Shown here piece by piece: positions 45,455 to 54,285 of a DNA stretch of 64,000 bases. Both the position numbers and the translations under genes were made by a program. Source of the DNA: Limimaricola cinnabarinus (GTDB lineage Bacteria; Pseudomonadota; Alphaproteobacteria; Rhodobacterales; Rhodobacteraceae); assembly GCF_002723615.1 (NCBI RefSeq), contig NZ_KZ304958.1, forward strand, positions 62,001 through 126,000, read 5' to 3'. Every line of letters starts with the position of its first letter. Position 1 is the stretch's first letter. Below the pieces are notes generated by a model. It saw only the letters and a program-made list of their open reading frames with translations, did not search any database and was not told the origin of the DNA.

Positions 45455-46198
45455 TCAGTCATGCGCGGTGCCGCCCGAAGCGGCGTAGAGCGCGCGGGAA
45501 TAGGGGTCGGCAAAGCTGCCGTCATGCAGCGCCGTGGCGGGCGCGATCTCGACCACGCGGCCGCGGTTCATCACCGCCATCCGGTCGCACATGAAGCCCA
45601 CCACCGGCAGGTTGTGCGTCACCATCAGGTAGGTCAGCCCCTGCTCGGCGCGCAGCCGCTTCAAGAGGTTCAGGATCTCGGCCTGCACGCTGACATCGAG
45701 CGCCGAGGTCGGCTCATCGAGCAGCATCACCTTGGGCTCCAGCATCAGCGCGCGGGCAATCGCCACGCGCTGCCGCTGCCCGCCCGAGAGCTGGTGCGGG
45801 TAGCGAAACCGGAACCGCCGGTCGAGACCCACGGCGCGCAGCATCTCCTCGACCCGGGCGTCGCGGTTGCCAAGCCCGTGCACCTGCAAGGGCTCGCTCA
45901 GAACCGTGTCGACCGTCTTGCGCGGGTGCAGCGAGCCGTAAGGGTCCTGGAACACCATCTGGCAGCGCCGGGCAAAGCCGCGGTCGGGCCGGTGACCGCG
46001 CGGCTGGCCCAGCACCGACATGCCCCCGGTCCAGTCCGGGGCGAGACCGGCGATCGCCTTGAGCACGGTGGATTTGCCCGAACCGCTTTCGCCCACCAGC
46101 GCGAAGCTTTCGCCCTCGGCCACGTCGAAGCTGACCCCCTCGACCACCTTCGCGCTGCCGTAGGAGATGTCGAGATCGCTCAGGGAGATCGCGCTCAT
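45455..46198 (-). CDS. Peptide-type ABC transporter ATPase (DppF-like)
   Basis: The 247-residue ATPase has Walker A GESGSGKST, the Q-loop MVFQDPYGSLHPRKTV, the signature LSGGQRQRVAIARAL and Walker B VMLLDEPTSALDVS. The SLHPRK stretch marks the peptide/nickel (Dpp/Opp) subfamily. Its start overlaps the DppD-like stop by 4 bases. It is the fourth of five genes in this minus-strand operon. The usual C-terminal oligopeptide extension is short, so the protein is smaller than typical DppF. Confidence 0.92.
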   Translation of the reverse strand: MSAISLSDLDISYGSAKVVEGVSFDVAEGESFALVGESGSGKSTVLKAIAGLAPDWTGGMSVLGQPRGHRPDRGFARRCQMVFQDPYGSLHPRKTVDTVLSEPLQVHGLGNRDARVEEMLRAVGLDRRFRFRYPHQLSGGQRQRVAIARALMLEPKVMLLDEPTSALDVSVQAEILNLLKRLRAEQGLTYLMVTHNLPVVGFMCDRMAVMNRGRVVEIAPATALHDGSFADPYSRALYAASGGTAHD

Positions 46199-47031
46199 GT
46201 GCCGCTCCAGTCGCTGCGGTCGAGAACCGGCAGGCTGTCGCGCGTCTCGTGCATGCGCGGCACGGCGGCGAGAAGCCCACGGGTATAGGGGTGCTCGGCG
46301 TGGCGCAGATCGGCGGCGGCGCAGCTTTCGACGACGCGGCCTGCGTTCATCACCATGATCCGGTCGCAATAGCGCGACACGAGGTTCAGGTCGTGGCTGA
46401 TCAGGATCAGCCCCATGCCGTGATCGCGCACCAGCTCGTCGATCAGGTCGAGCACCTGCGCCTGCACGCTGACATCGAGCGCCGAGGTCGGCTCGTCGGC
46501 GATGAGCAGGCTCGGGCGGGGGATCAGCATCATCGCGATCATCACCCGCTGGCCCATGCCGCCGGAAATCTCGTGCGGATACATCTTCGCCACGCGCTCG
46601 GGCTCGTTGATGCGCACCGCCTCGAGCATTTCCAGAACCCGCGCGCGGGTGGCGCGGCGGTCCAGCCGCTCATGCGCCTGCAGCGCCTCGGCGATCTGGC
46701 GGCCCACGGTCATCACCGGGTTCAGCGAAAACTTCGGGTCCTGCATGATCATCGAGATCCGCGCCCCGCGCAGGTCGCGCATCTTGCGCTCGGAGAGCGA
46801 CTGGATCTCGGTGCCCTCGAATTCCAGGCGCCTGGCCTCGACCCGGCCCGGCGCGCGCACCAGTCGCAAAATCGCCCGACCGGTCATGGATTTGCCCGAG
46901 CCGCTCTCGCCGACGATGCCCAAGCGCTCGCGCCCCAGATCGAAGCTCAGCCCCTTGACCACCTCGACCCGGCCGGTGGGGGTGGGAAAGCTGACCCGCA
47001 GATCCTCGACGCTCAGTAGCGGCGCGCTCAT
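46195..47031 (-). CDS. Peptide-type ABC transporter ATPase (DppD-like)
   Basis: The 278-residue ATPase has Walker A GESGSGKSM, Q-loop MIMQDPKFSLNPVMTV, signature ISGGMGQRVMIAMML and Walker B LLIADEPTSALDVS. C-terminal HAEHPYTRGLLAAVPR is the peptide/nickel transporter tail. It works as a heterodimer with the DppF-like protein. Start and stop overlap neighbours by 4 bases each, showing tight coupling in the operon. Confidence 0.93.
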   Translation of the reverse strand: MSAPLLSVEDLRVSFPTPTGRVEVVKGLSFDLGRERLGIVGESGSGKSMTGRAILRLVRAPGRVEARRLEFEGTEIQSLSERKMRDLRGARISMIMQDPKFSLNPVMTVGRQIAEALQAHERLDRRATRARVLEMLEAVRINEPERVAKMYPHEISGGMGQRVMIAMMLIPRPSLLIADEPTSALDVSVQAQVLDLIDELVRDHGMGLILISHDLNLVSRYCDRIMVMNAGRVVESCAAADLRHAEHPYTRGLLAAVPRMHETRDSLPVLDRSDWSGT

Positions 47032-47936
47032 GACTTGCCCCCCTGCTTGGGGTCGAGCACGTCGCGCAGACCGTCGCCCAGGAAACAGAAGCCGAGGCTG
47101 ACGAGGATGATCGCGAAGCCCGGCATGGTGGCGACCCACCACTGGTCGAGGATGAAGACCCGGCCCCGGCTGATCATCGCGCCCCATTCGGGCAGCGGCG
47201 GCTGCGCGCCGAGGCCCAGGAATCCGAGGCCCGCGGCGGTGAGGATGATCCCCGCCATGTCGAGCGTCACCCGCACGATCATCGAGGAGGTGCACAAGGG
47301 CAGCACGTGGCGCAGGATGATCCGCCCATGCGAGGCGCCCAGAAGCCTTGTCGCGCCGATGAAATCGGCCTGGCAGAAGGTCAGCGTCTCGGCCCGGGCG
47401 ATGCGGGCATAGGCGGGCCAAGCGGTGATCGCGATGGCGATGATCGCGTTCTCGATGCCCGGGCCGAGGGCCGCGACGAAGGCCAGCGCGAGGATCAGCT
47501 TGGGCATCGACAGGAAGACGTCGGTGATCCCCATCAGCACCTTGTCGACGAGGCCGCCGAAATAGCCCGATACCGCGCCGATGATCAGCCCCAGCGGCGC
47601 CGAGATCACCGCCACCAGCGCCACGATCATCAGCGTGATCCGCGCGCCGTAGATCACCCGGCTCAGGATGTCGCGGCCCAGCTCGTCGGTGCCCATCCAG
47701 TGCTGCGCCGAGGGCGGCAGCAGCCGCGCCGAGAGGTCCTGACCCACGGCGCTGTAGGGCGCGATCCACGGCGCGAAGGCGGCGGTCAGCACCAGCAAAA
47801 GGATGATCGCGCCGCCGAGCACGGCGAGCGGGTTGCGCATCAGCAGGCCCCCGGCGCGGTAGAAGCGCCCGGCATTGGCCTGAAACCGCGAGGCGGGCGC
47901 GTCGTCGTGATACCAGTCGCGGCGCAGCATCTGCAT
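47028..47936 (-). CDS. Peptide-type ABC permease (DppC-like)
   Basis: The 302-residue permease has the DppC layout: an N-terminal transmembrane helix (PLAVLGGAIILLLVLTAAFA), the periplasmic HWMGTDELGRDILSRVIYGAR motif, then five more helices. The EAA-type loop is near residue 200 (GATRLLGASHGRIILRHVLP). Its ATG overlaps the DppB-like stop codon (TGATG). It forms the inner-membrane channel with DppB. Confidence 0.92.
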   Translation of the reverse strand: MQMLRRDWYHDDAPASRFQANAGRFYRAGGLLMRNPLAVLGGAIILLLVLTAAFAPWIAPYSAVGQDLSARLLPPSAQHWMGTDELGRDILSRVIYGARITLMIVALVAVISAPLGLIIGAVSGYFGGLVDKVLMGITDVFLSMPKLILALAFVAALGPGIENAIIAIAITAWPAYARIARAETLTFCQADFIGATRLLGASHGRIILRHVLPLCTSSMIVRVTLDMAGIILTAAGLGFLGLGAQPPLPEWGAMISRGRVFILDQWWVATMPGFAIILVSLGFCFLGDGLRDVLDPKQGGKS

Positions 47937-49000
47937 CAGCGGCTCCTCGGGTCGAGGACGCGGTAGAGCACGTCCGAAATGCGGTTGATGAAGATGAACA
48001 CCGCGCCGATCACCAGCGTGGCGCCGAGCACCGCGTTCATGTCGGCATTGAGCAGTGCCACGGTCAGGTAATTGCCGATGCCGGGCCAGGAGAACACCGT
48101 CTCGATCATCACCGAGCCTTCGAGCAGCCCGGCATAGCTCAGCCCGATCACGGTGATCAGCGGCACCCGGATCGGCCCGAAGGCGTGGATCCAGATCACC
48201 CGCCATTCGGGCAGGCCCTTGACCCGCGCCGTCACCACGTATTCCTGGCTCAGCTGGTCGAGCATGAAGGACCGCGTCATCCGCGCGATATAGGCGAGCG
48301 AGAAGAAGCCGAGGATCGCCGCGGGAAGGGCAATGTGGCTCAGCGCGTTCATGAAGATGCCGGTGTCGCCCGCGATCAGGCTGTCGACCAGCAAGAGCCC
48401 GGTCACAGGCGGCACGATGCCGTCATAGAAGATGTCGATCCGCCCGGGCCCCGCGACCCAGCCGAGACCGGCATAGAAGATGGCGAGCCCGACGAGGCCG
48501 AGCCAGAAGGCCGGCACCGAATAGCCCAGAAGCGCCAGCACCCGGATCACCTGATCGACCCATGATCCCTGCCGCGCGGCCGCCCAGACCCCCATCGGCA
48601 CCCCGAGCGCCACGCCGATCGCGATGCCGATCGTCGCCATCTCCAGCGTCGCGGGAAAGACGCGGGCCAGATCCTCGACCACGGGCCGGTTGGTCGAGAC
48701 CGAGCGCCCCAGATCGCCCTGCATCACCTGCCAGACGTAATCGACGAACTGCACGACGAGCGCGCGGTCGAGCCCCATCGCCTGCCGCGCGGCCTCGTAT
48801 TGCTCCTGCGTCGCGCGGTCGCCGACCACGGCGAGCACCGGGTCGATCGGCACCACGCGGCCGATGAAGAAGGTGATCGCCAGAAGCCCCAGGAAGGTCA
48901 GCGCGGTCAGCAGCAGGAACCCCGCCAGCGGCACCGCGAAGCTGCGGGCACGGCGCAGCGCCAGCGCGGGCAGGGTCGATGATCGGGGTACGGCTGGCAC
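47936..49000 (-). CDS. Peptide-type ABC permease (DppB-like)
   Basis: This 354-residue permease has six transmembrane helices in DppB order and the EAA loop MTRSFMLDQLSQEYVVTAR followed by GLPEWRV. An unusually long N-terminal part precedes the first helix. I chose the GTG at 49000 because AAGGAG lies 5 bases upstream; the frame continues 20 codons further without a ribosome site. It is the first gene of the minus-strand operon and diverges from the XRE-cupin gene. Confidence 0.88.
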   Translation of the reverse strand: MPAVPRSSTLPALALRRARSFAVPLAGFLLLTALTFLGLLAITFFIGRVVPIDPVLAVVGDRATQEQYEAARQAMGLDRALVVQFVDYVWQVMQGDLGRSVSTNRPVVEDLARVFPATLEMATIGIAIGVALGVPMGVWAAARQGSWVDQVIRVLALLGYSVPAFWLGLVGLAIFYAGLGWVAGPGRIDIFYDGIVPPVTGLLLVDSLIAGDTGIFMNALSHIALPAAILGFFSLAYIARMTRSFMLDQLSQEYVVTARVKGLPEWRVIWIHAFGPIRVPLITVIGLSYAGLLEGSVMIETVFSWPGIGNYLTVALLNADMNAVLGATLVIGAVFIFINRISDVLYRVLDPRSR

Positions 49001-49106
49001 GGGGGCTCCTTGGCTGAAGCATGGTCCGGCAGGGCGCGGCCACGGGGTCCGGTCCCGCACGAGGCGGAATATTTTTCATAGACGGCACGACAATTTCGCT
49101 TGGTTC

Positions 49107-49124
49107 AAGCAAAAACTTTTGCTT
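49107..49124. promoter_or_regulatory. Perfect palindrome between ABC and XRE genes
   Basis: AAGCAAAA-AC-TTTTGCTT is a perfect 8-base inverted repeat in the AT-rich divergent gap. A smaller palindrome, CTTG-GTT-CAAG (49099-49109), overlaps it. This is the best candidate site for the adjacent XRE-cupin regulator and could control both directions. Confidence 0.6.
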
Positions 49125-49184
49125 ACATCAAAATAATTTTTGTGAACCCCGATCCGCTTCGACCCGGAAAGACACCCGCCGACC

Positions 49185-49802
49185 ATGCCCCGAACCGCCC
49201 ATCAGACCAGCCAAGGCGCCCCGCTCGGGCCGTTGATCCGCAAGCGCCGCAAGCAGCTCGGGCTGACGCTCAAGCAGCTTGGCGAGCGCGCCGGGCTTTC
49301 GGTCGGCTATCTCAGCCAGGTCGAGCGCGACAACGCTGCGCCGTCGCTCGGCACGCTGGCGCAGATCGCCGAGGCGGTGGATGTCGGGCTCGATTATTTC
49401 GTCTCCACCCCGCGCCCGGCCGACGCGCTGACCCGCGATGGCGGGCGGGTGCGGTTCTCGCTCGCCGATTCCGATCTGGTCTATGAGCAGATCAGCCACG
49501 AATTCCCCGGCTCGGAGCTCTCCTCCTACATGCTGCACGTGCCCGCGGGCCATGTTTCCGAACTGGTGCGCCACGAGGGCGAGGAGATCATCGTCATCCT
49601 CGAAGGCGAGATCGAGCAGGTGCTGGGCGACGAGACCTTCCACATGCGCGCCGGCGACAGCCTGCATTACTCGGGTGCGACCCCGCATGCGTGGCGCAAC
49701 CCGACCGACCGCCCCGCGCGCATCCTGTGGACCGGCACGCTCGGCGTGCTGCACCGCGCGGGCGCGCGCCGCACCGACGCGCCGCCCCGGCTGCTGAAAT
49801 GA
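49185..49802 (+). CDS. XRE-cupin transcriptional regulator
   Basis: The 205-residue protein joins an HTH_3 domain (residues 14-70: LGPLIRKRRKQLGLTLKQLG, LSVGYLSQVERDNAAPS) to a C-terminal cupin (about 115-185, with GHVSELVRHEGEE and AGDSLHYSGATPHAWRNP). Such MocR/SutR-like small regulators use the cupin to sense a small-molecule ligand, commonly amino acid or polyamine related. It leads the plus-strand run with the binding protein 28 bases downstream and is divergent from the ABC permease operon. Confidence 0.9.
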   Translation: MPRTAHQTSQGAPLGPLIRKRRKQLGLTLKQLGERAGLSVGYLSQVERDNAAPSLGTLAQIAEAVDVGLDYFVSTPRPADALTRDGGRVRFSLADSDLVYEQISHEFPGSELSSYMLHVPAGHVSELVRHEGEEIIVILEGEIEQVLGDETFHMRAGDSLHYSGATPHAWRNPTDRPARILWTGTLGVLHRAGARRTDAPPRLLK

Positions 49803-49830
49803 CGAAGACGACAACCAACGGGAGAGAGAC

Positions 49831-51417
49831 ATGAAAACCCTGAAATCCGCGCTGCTGGCCTCGGCGCTGGCGCTGCCATTGGCCGGCCCCGCCCTTGCCG
49901 AGACGCCCCCCGGCCTGCTGGTCGTGGCGCAGAACATCGACGACATCGTCGCCATCGACCCGGCGCAGGCCTACGAGTTCACCTCGGGCGAGCTGGTCAC
50001 CAACCTCTATGACCGGCTGGTGCAATACGACGCCGAGGACCCGACCGTGCTCGCCCCCGGTCTGGCGACCGAGTGGGAGGCCGACGCCGAGGCCCGGACC
50101 ATCACCTTCACTCTGCGCGAGGACGCGGTGTTCCATTCGGGCAACCCGGTGCGCGCAGAGGACGTGACCGGCTCGCTCGCCCGCGTGATCAAGCTCGACA
50201 AGACCCCGGCCTTCATCCTCGCCCAGCTCGGCTGGACGCCCGAGAACGTGGACGAGATGATCACCGCCCAAGGCAACACCGTGACGATCCGCTACGAGGG
50301 CGAGTTCTCGCCCGCCTTCGTGCTGAACGTGCTGGCCGCGCGCCCCGCTTCGATCGTCGACATGGCGACGGTGATGGAGCACGAGACCGATGGCGACATG
50401 GGCAATGCCTGGCTCAACGAGAACGCCGCAGGCTCCGGCCCCTTCTCGCTGCAGATGTACCGCCCGGCGGAGCTGGTCCGGCTCAAGGCCAACCCCGACT
50501 ACTTCAAGGGCGCGCCGAAGATCGACGGGCTGATCCTGCAGCACGTGGCCGAGGCCGCGACGCAGCAGCTTCTGCTGGAGCAAGGCGATGTCGACATGGC
50601 GCGCAACCTGACGCCGGACCAGATCGCCTCGCTCTCGTCGGACGAGATCAAGGTCGAGACCTTCCCGCAGGCGGCGGTGCATTTCCTGTCCTTCAACCAG
50701 AAGACCGAAAGCCTGACCCCGCCCGCGGTCTGGGAGGCGGCGCGCTACCTCGTCGACTATGCCGGCATGACCGACAGCATCATCGACGGCCAGATGGAGA
50801 TCCACCAGGCGTTCTGGCCCAAGGGCTTTCCGGGCTCCTATGACGAGACGCCCTACAGCTACGACCCCGAAAGGGCGAAGCAGATCCTCGACGAGGCCGG
50901 GATCGAGACGCCGATCACCGTCTCGCTCGACGTGATCAATGCCGCCCCCTTCACCGACATGGCGCAATCGCTGCAGGCAAGCTTCGCCGATGCGGGCATC
51001 AACTTCGAGATCCTGCCCGGCACCGGCAGCCAGGTGATCACCAAGTACCGCGAGCGCAGCCACGAGGCGATGCTGCTCTATTGGGGCCCCGACTTCATGG
51101 ACCCGCATTCCAACGCCAAGGCCTTCGCCTACAACTCGGACAACTCCGACGACGCCTATGCCGCCACCACCACATGGCGCAACGCCTGGGCGGTGCCCGA
51201 GGAAATGAACGAGATGACCCGCGCGGCGCTGACCGAGAGCGACCCGGAAAAGCGGCTCGAGATGTATCGCGAGCTGCAGAAGAAGACGCAGGAGGAAAGC
51301 CCCATCGTGGTGATGTTCCAGGCCTCCTACCAGGTCGCGATGGATGACGACGTCTCGGGCTACGTCAACGGCGCGACCTCGGACTTCGTGTTCTACCGGC
51401 TGGTCGAGAAGGGCTGA
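49831..51417 (+). CDS. Peptide-type ABC substrate-binding protein
   Basis: The 528-residue periplasmic protein has a signal peptide ending ALAE near residue 28 and the SBP family 5 fold: NLYDRLVQYDAED, LATEWEADAEARTITFTLREDAVFHSGNPV and a late YWGPDFMDPHSNAKAF. SBP_5 proteins bind peptides, opines or related solutes. It is the specificity component of the divergently encoded DppBCDF-like transporter. GGGAGAGAG precedes the ATG. A strong terminator-like hairpin at 51437-51467 separates it from the peptidase gene. Confidence 0.93.
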   Translation: MKTLKSALLASALALPLAGPALAETPPGLLVVAQNIDDIVAIDPAQAYEFTSGELVTNLYDRLVQYDAEDPTVLAPGLATEWEADAEARTITFTLREDAVFHSGNPVRAEDVTGSLARVIKLDKTPAFILAQLGWTPENVDEMITAQGNTVTIRYEGEFSPAFVLNVLAARPASIVDMATVMEHETDGDMGNAWLNENAAGSGPFSLQMYRPAELVRLKANPDYFKGAPKIDGLILQHVAEAATQQLLLEQGDVDMARNLTPDQIASLSSDEIKVETFPQAAVHFLSFNQKTESLTPPAVWEAARYLVDYAGMTDSIIDGQMEIHQAFWPKGFPGSYDETPYSYDPERAKQILDEAGIETPITVSLDVINAAPFTDMAQSLQASFADAGINFEILPGTGSQVITKYRERSHEAMLLYWGPDFMDPHSNAKAFAYNSDNSDDAYAATTTWRNAWAVPEEMNEMTRAALTESDPEKRLEMYRELQKKTQEESPIVVMFQASYQVAMDDDVSGYVNGATSDFVFYRLVEKG

Positions 51418-51436
51418 TCTTCCCCTCGACCGTTCC

Positions 51437-51467
51437 GGGCCGCCGGCTTCGCGCCGGCGGTCCTTTT
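51437..51467 (+). terminator. Terminator or attenuator after binding protein
   Basis: An 11-base stem (starting GGGCCGCCGGC, with one G-T pair) has a TTCGC loop and is followed by TTTT. It lies 19 bases past the binding-protein stop and just before the M24 peptidase ribosome site, so it probably lowers readthrough to the enzymes downstream. Confidence 0.7.
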
Positions 51468-51485
51468 CATGAAAGGACGTATCGC

Positions 51486-52586
51486 ATGACCTCCCCCCAT
51501 GCCGACCGCCTCGCGCGGCTGCAGGCGCTGATGCGCGAAACCGGCACCGACCTCGTGGCGATCGGCCCGTCGAGCCACATGATGTGGCTGTCGGGGCTCG
51601 ATCCATATGGCGATGAGCGCCCGGTGATGCTGCTGGTCGGCCCCGACCATGCCGGCTTCCTGATGCCCGCGCTCAACGCCGCTGCCGCCCGCAAGGCGAC
51701 GGACCTGCCGCTGCATTGCTGGTCCGACGACGAAGGCCCCGAGGCCGCGCTCACGGCGCTTCTGACCGAGTGCGGCGCCACGGCGCCCGGGCTTTCGGTG
51801 GTGCTCGACGAGACCATGCGCGCCGATTTCGCGCTGCGGCTGCTCGACGCGCTCGACGCGCCGCGCCGCCGCTTCAGCGCCGACACGCTGGGCCGCCTGC
51901 GCGCGCGCAAGGACGCCGCCGAATACGCCGCGCTCAAGGCCAGCGCCACGCTCAACGACGCCGCCGTCACGGCGGCCTTCGGCGCGCTGCGCGAGGGCAT
52001 GACCGAACGCGAGCTGCAGGACGTGATCCACGCCTATTACGAGGCGCATGGCGCGCGGGCCGAGTTCACCATCATCGGCTTCGGCGAGAACGGCGCCTAT
52101 CCGCATCACCACACCGGCGACACCCGCCTTGCCCCCGGCATGGCGGTGCTGGTCGACAGCGGCTGCCGGCACATGGGCTATCCCTCCGACATGACCCGCT
52201 GCGGCTGGTTCGGCGGCACGCCGGACCCCGAGTTCCTGGAGGTTGCCGCGGTGGTCGAAAAGGCGGTGCAGGCCGCGCTCGCCATCGCGCGCCCCGGCGT
52301 GCGCGCCGCCGAGATCGACCGCGCCGCGCGCGGCGTGATCGAAGAGGCGGGTTACGGCGACCGTTTCCTGCACCGCACCGGCCACGGGCTCGGCCTCGAC
52401 ATCCACGAGCCGCCCTATATCTCCGCGACCAGCGACGCGGTGCTCGGGAAGGACTGCGTGTTCTCGATCGAGCCGGGGGTCTACCTCGAAGACCGCTTCG
52501 GCGTCCGGCTCGAAGACATCGTGATCCTGCGCGAGGATGGCGCGGAGATCCTGTCGGAGCTGCCGCGCGACCTGCGGATCGGCTGA
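51486..52586 (+). CDS. M24 family Xaa-Pro peptidase
   Basis: The 366-residue protein has the creatinase/prolidase N-terminal domain (about residues 1-130) and a pita-bread catalytic domain. All five metal ligands are visible: Asp in VLVDSGCRHM, Asp in YPSDMTRC, His in HRTGHGLGLDIH, Glu in SIEPGVY and Glu in RLEDIVIL. Family members cut X-proline bonds or hydrolyse creatine-like amides. Beside a peptide importer, an X-Pro or X-Hyp dipeptidase role is likely. AAAGGA precedes the start. Confidence 0.9.
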   Translation: MTSPHADRLARLQALMRETGTDLVAIGPSSHMMWLSGLDPYGDERPVMLLVGPDHAGFLMPALNAAAARKATDLPLHCWSDDEGPEAALTALLTECGATAPGLSVVLDETMRADFALRLLDALDAPRRRFSADTLGRLRARKDAAEYAALKASATLNDAAVTAAFGALREGMTERELQDVIHAYYEAHGARAEFTIIGFGENGAYPHHHTGDTRLAPGMAVLVDSGCRHMGYPSDMTRCGWFGGTPDPEFLEVAAVVEKAVQAALAIARPGVRAAEIDRAARGVIEEAGYGDRFLHRTGHGLGLDIHEPPYISATSDAVLGKDCVFSIEPGVYLEDRFGVRLEDIVILREDGAEILSELPRDLRIG

Positions 52587-53017
52587 GCTTCGGCAAGGCG
52601 CGCCCCGTCGCTTCGGCCCCCATGCGGGCCGGGGCGGCGGGGGCCCTGTCGCGACAAATCTGCTCCTAATCTATCTTATGTATTTTAACTCATCCCTGAA
52701 GTGACTTCAGGGCAACCGATGCGCCGGATCTCAAGCGATCCCGCGCGTGACCAGCCGCCCGCATCATGGTGCCGAAGGCGATTGCAGCAAGAACCACCGC
52801 CCCGTGATGGCAGCCCCCGGTTGCCCCCAGGGAAAGCCCAGCTTCCTGTGACCGCGCAACAGCCGCATCAGCCCCGCCGAACCTCGCAAGCACGAGCCCG
52901 GCCTGACAGCAGTCGCTTCGTTGCCGAACCGGCAACGACCCACTCGGAAATCTGCTCTTTATTGGATCGCATGCGCATTCGATAGTCGCTCCATGTCCAC
53001 AAGGAGCGACCAGCCCG
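52587..53017. other. Intergenic region before ferredoxin gene
   Basis: The 431-base gap shows no supportable gene. Its first part has an AT-rich promoter-like stretch (CTAATCTATCTTATG, then TATTTTAACT) followed at 52694-52712 by a perfect palindrome. Both lie over 300 bases before the ferredoxin start, leaving a long untranslated leader or a missed short gene. Confidence 0.45.
52694..52712. promoter_or_regulatory. Palindrome downstream of AT-rich promoter-like sequence
   Basis: CCCTGAAG-TGA-CTTCAGGG is a perfect 8-base inverted repeat just after the AT-rich element. It could be an operator or a short RNA hairpin in a leader; no regulator is obvious. Confidence 0.4.
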
Positions 53018-53359
53018 ATGGCCTATGTGATCGCGGAGCCCTGCATCGATATCAAGGACGGCGCCTGCACGCTCGCCTGTCCCGCCGACTGCATCTACGA
53101 AGGCGGGCGGATGTTCTACATCCATCCCGAGGAATGCATCAATTGCGGGCTGTGCCTGTCGATCTGCCCGGTCGATGCGATCCATTACGACGAGGAGCTG
53201 CCCGAAGAGTCGCGGCCCTTCGCCGCCGTCAACCGCGAATTCTTCGGCGCGGAGGTCTCCGGCCTCGGCGATCCCGGCGGCTGGGACAAGTCGGTCTCGG
53301 TCGAGACCGATCATCCGCTCGTCGCCGCCCGTCCCAAACCCGAACGCCAGCCAGCCTGA
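53018..53359 (+). CDS. Ferredoxin, 7Fe/8Fe type (FdxA-like)
   Basis: The 113-residue protein has two iron-sulfur cysteine sets: AEPCIDIKDGACTLACPADC in the first 32 residues, and EECINCGLCLSICPVDAI after it. The first set lacks the tight C-x2-C-x2-C pattern and has the spacing of FdxA-type 7Fe ferredoxins. The 60-residue tail includes FAAVNREFFG and is typical for the FdxA group. As it sits 7 bases before a DHDPS-family gene, it may be an electron carrier for a dehydrogenase in the same pathway. Confidence 0.88.
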   Translation: MAYVIAEPCIDIKDGACTLACPADCIYEGGRMFYIHPEECINCGLCLSICPVDAIHYDEELPEESRPFAAVNREFFGAEVSGLGDPGGWDKSVSVETDHPLVAARPKPERQPA

Positions 53360-53366
53360 GGTGCAG

Positions 53367-54254
53367 ATGATTACGACGAAACCGCGCGGCGTCATCGCCG
53401 CGATCGCCACCGCCCTGACCGATGACGGCCGGCCCGATCATGCGCCGACGCTGCGCCACGCGCATTGGCTCATGGAAAATGGCTGCGACGGGCTCAACCT
53501 GCTCGGCACGACGGGCGAGGCCAGCTCCCTGCCCGCCGCCGACCGGATGGCGCTGATGAGCGCGATGGCGGGTGAAATCGCGCCCGCGCGGATGATGGTC
53601 GGCACCGGCTGCCCGGACCTCGCCACCACCGTCGCGCTCACGCGTCACGCCGCCGATCTGGGCTTTGCCGGGGCGCTGGTGCTGCCGCCCTACTACTACA
53701 AGGGCGTCGACGAGGCCGGGCTTTACGCCTTCTTCGAAGGGCTGATCGAGGCCACCGCCGACAGGCCGATCCCGATCTACCTCTACAATTTCCCGCAGAT
53801 GACCGGGCTGCGCTTCGCGCCGGGCTTCGCCGCTTGGCTCAAGGCGAGCTTTCCCGACCGGATCGCCGGGGCCAAGGACAGCTCGGGCGATCTCGACTAC
53901 GCCGCCGAGCTGGCCAGGATCAGGGGCTTCGACGTCTTCCCGAGCGACGAGGCCGCGCTGGCGCAGGCGCCCGCGCGCGGCTTTGCGGGCTGCATTTCGG
54001 CCACCGTCAACCTCACCGCGCCGCTGGCGCAAAAGCTGTGGCGCACCCCTGCCGAGCCGGGCCTCGCCGAGGAACTCGGCCGCCACCGCCGCGCCATCGC
54101 GGCGACCCCGCTCATTCCCGGCGTCAAGGCGCTGGTGGCGCGGCTGCACGGCGCGCCGGGCTATGCCCGCGTGCTGCCGCCGCTCGCCCCGCTCACGAAA
54201 GATCAGGCGCAGGCCCTGCCCGCCCTGCCGTCGCGCGCCGCCGAACCGGCCTGA
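53367..54254 (+). CDS. DHDPS-family lyase/deaminase
   Basis: The 295-residue protein is a class I aldolase-fold member of the DapA family. The Schiff-base lysine is Lys170 in IAGAKDSSGD, and the catalytic tyrosine is in IYLYNFPQM (residues 138-140). LLGTTGEASSL is the substrate-binding loop. It is not lysine-biosynthetic DapA by context: with the following ketoglutarate-semialdehyde-type dehydrogenase it more likely forms 2-oxoglutarate semialdehyde, either from a 4-hydroxy-pyrroline-2-carboxylate (as in hydroxyproline breakdown) or from 5-dehydro-4-deoxyglucarate. The start is the ATG at 53367, 7 bases after the ferredoxin stop. Confidence 0.85.
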   Translation: MITTKPRGVIAAIATALTDDGRPDHAPTLRHAHWLMENGCDGLNLLGTTGEASSLPAADRMALMSAMAGEIAPARMMVGTGCPDLATTVALTRHAADLGFAGALVLPPYYYKGVDEAGLYAFFEGLIEATADRPIPIYLYNFPQMTGLRFAPGFAAWLKASFPDRIAGAKDSSGDLDYAAELARIRGFDVFPSDEAALAQAPARGFAGCISATVNLTAPLAQKLWRTPAEPGLAEELGRHRRAIAATPLIPGVKALVARLHGAPGYARVLPPLAPLTKDQAQALPALPSRAAEPA

Positions 54255-54285
54255 GCGACCCAACCAGAAACCACAGGACAGACAG

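Noticed and set aside
52690-52935. 81-codon minus-strand frame in the gap before the ferredoxin
   Set aside because: No ribosome site, no domain, and it starts within the region of a likely promoter.
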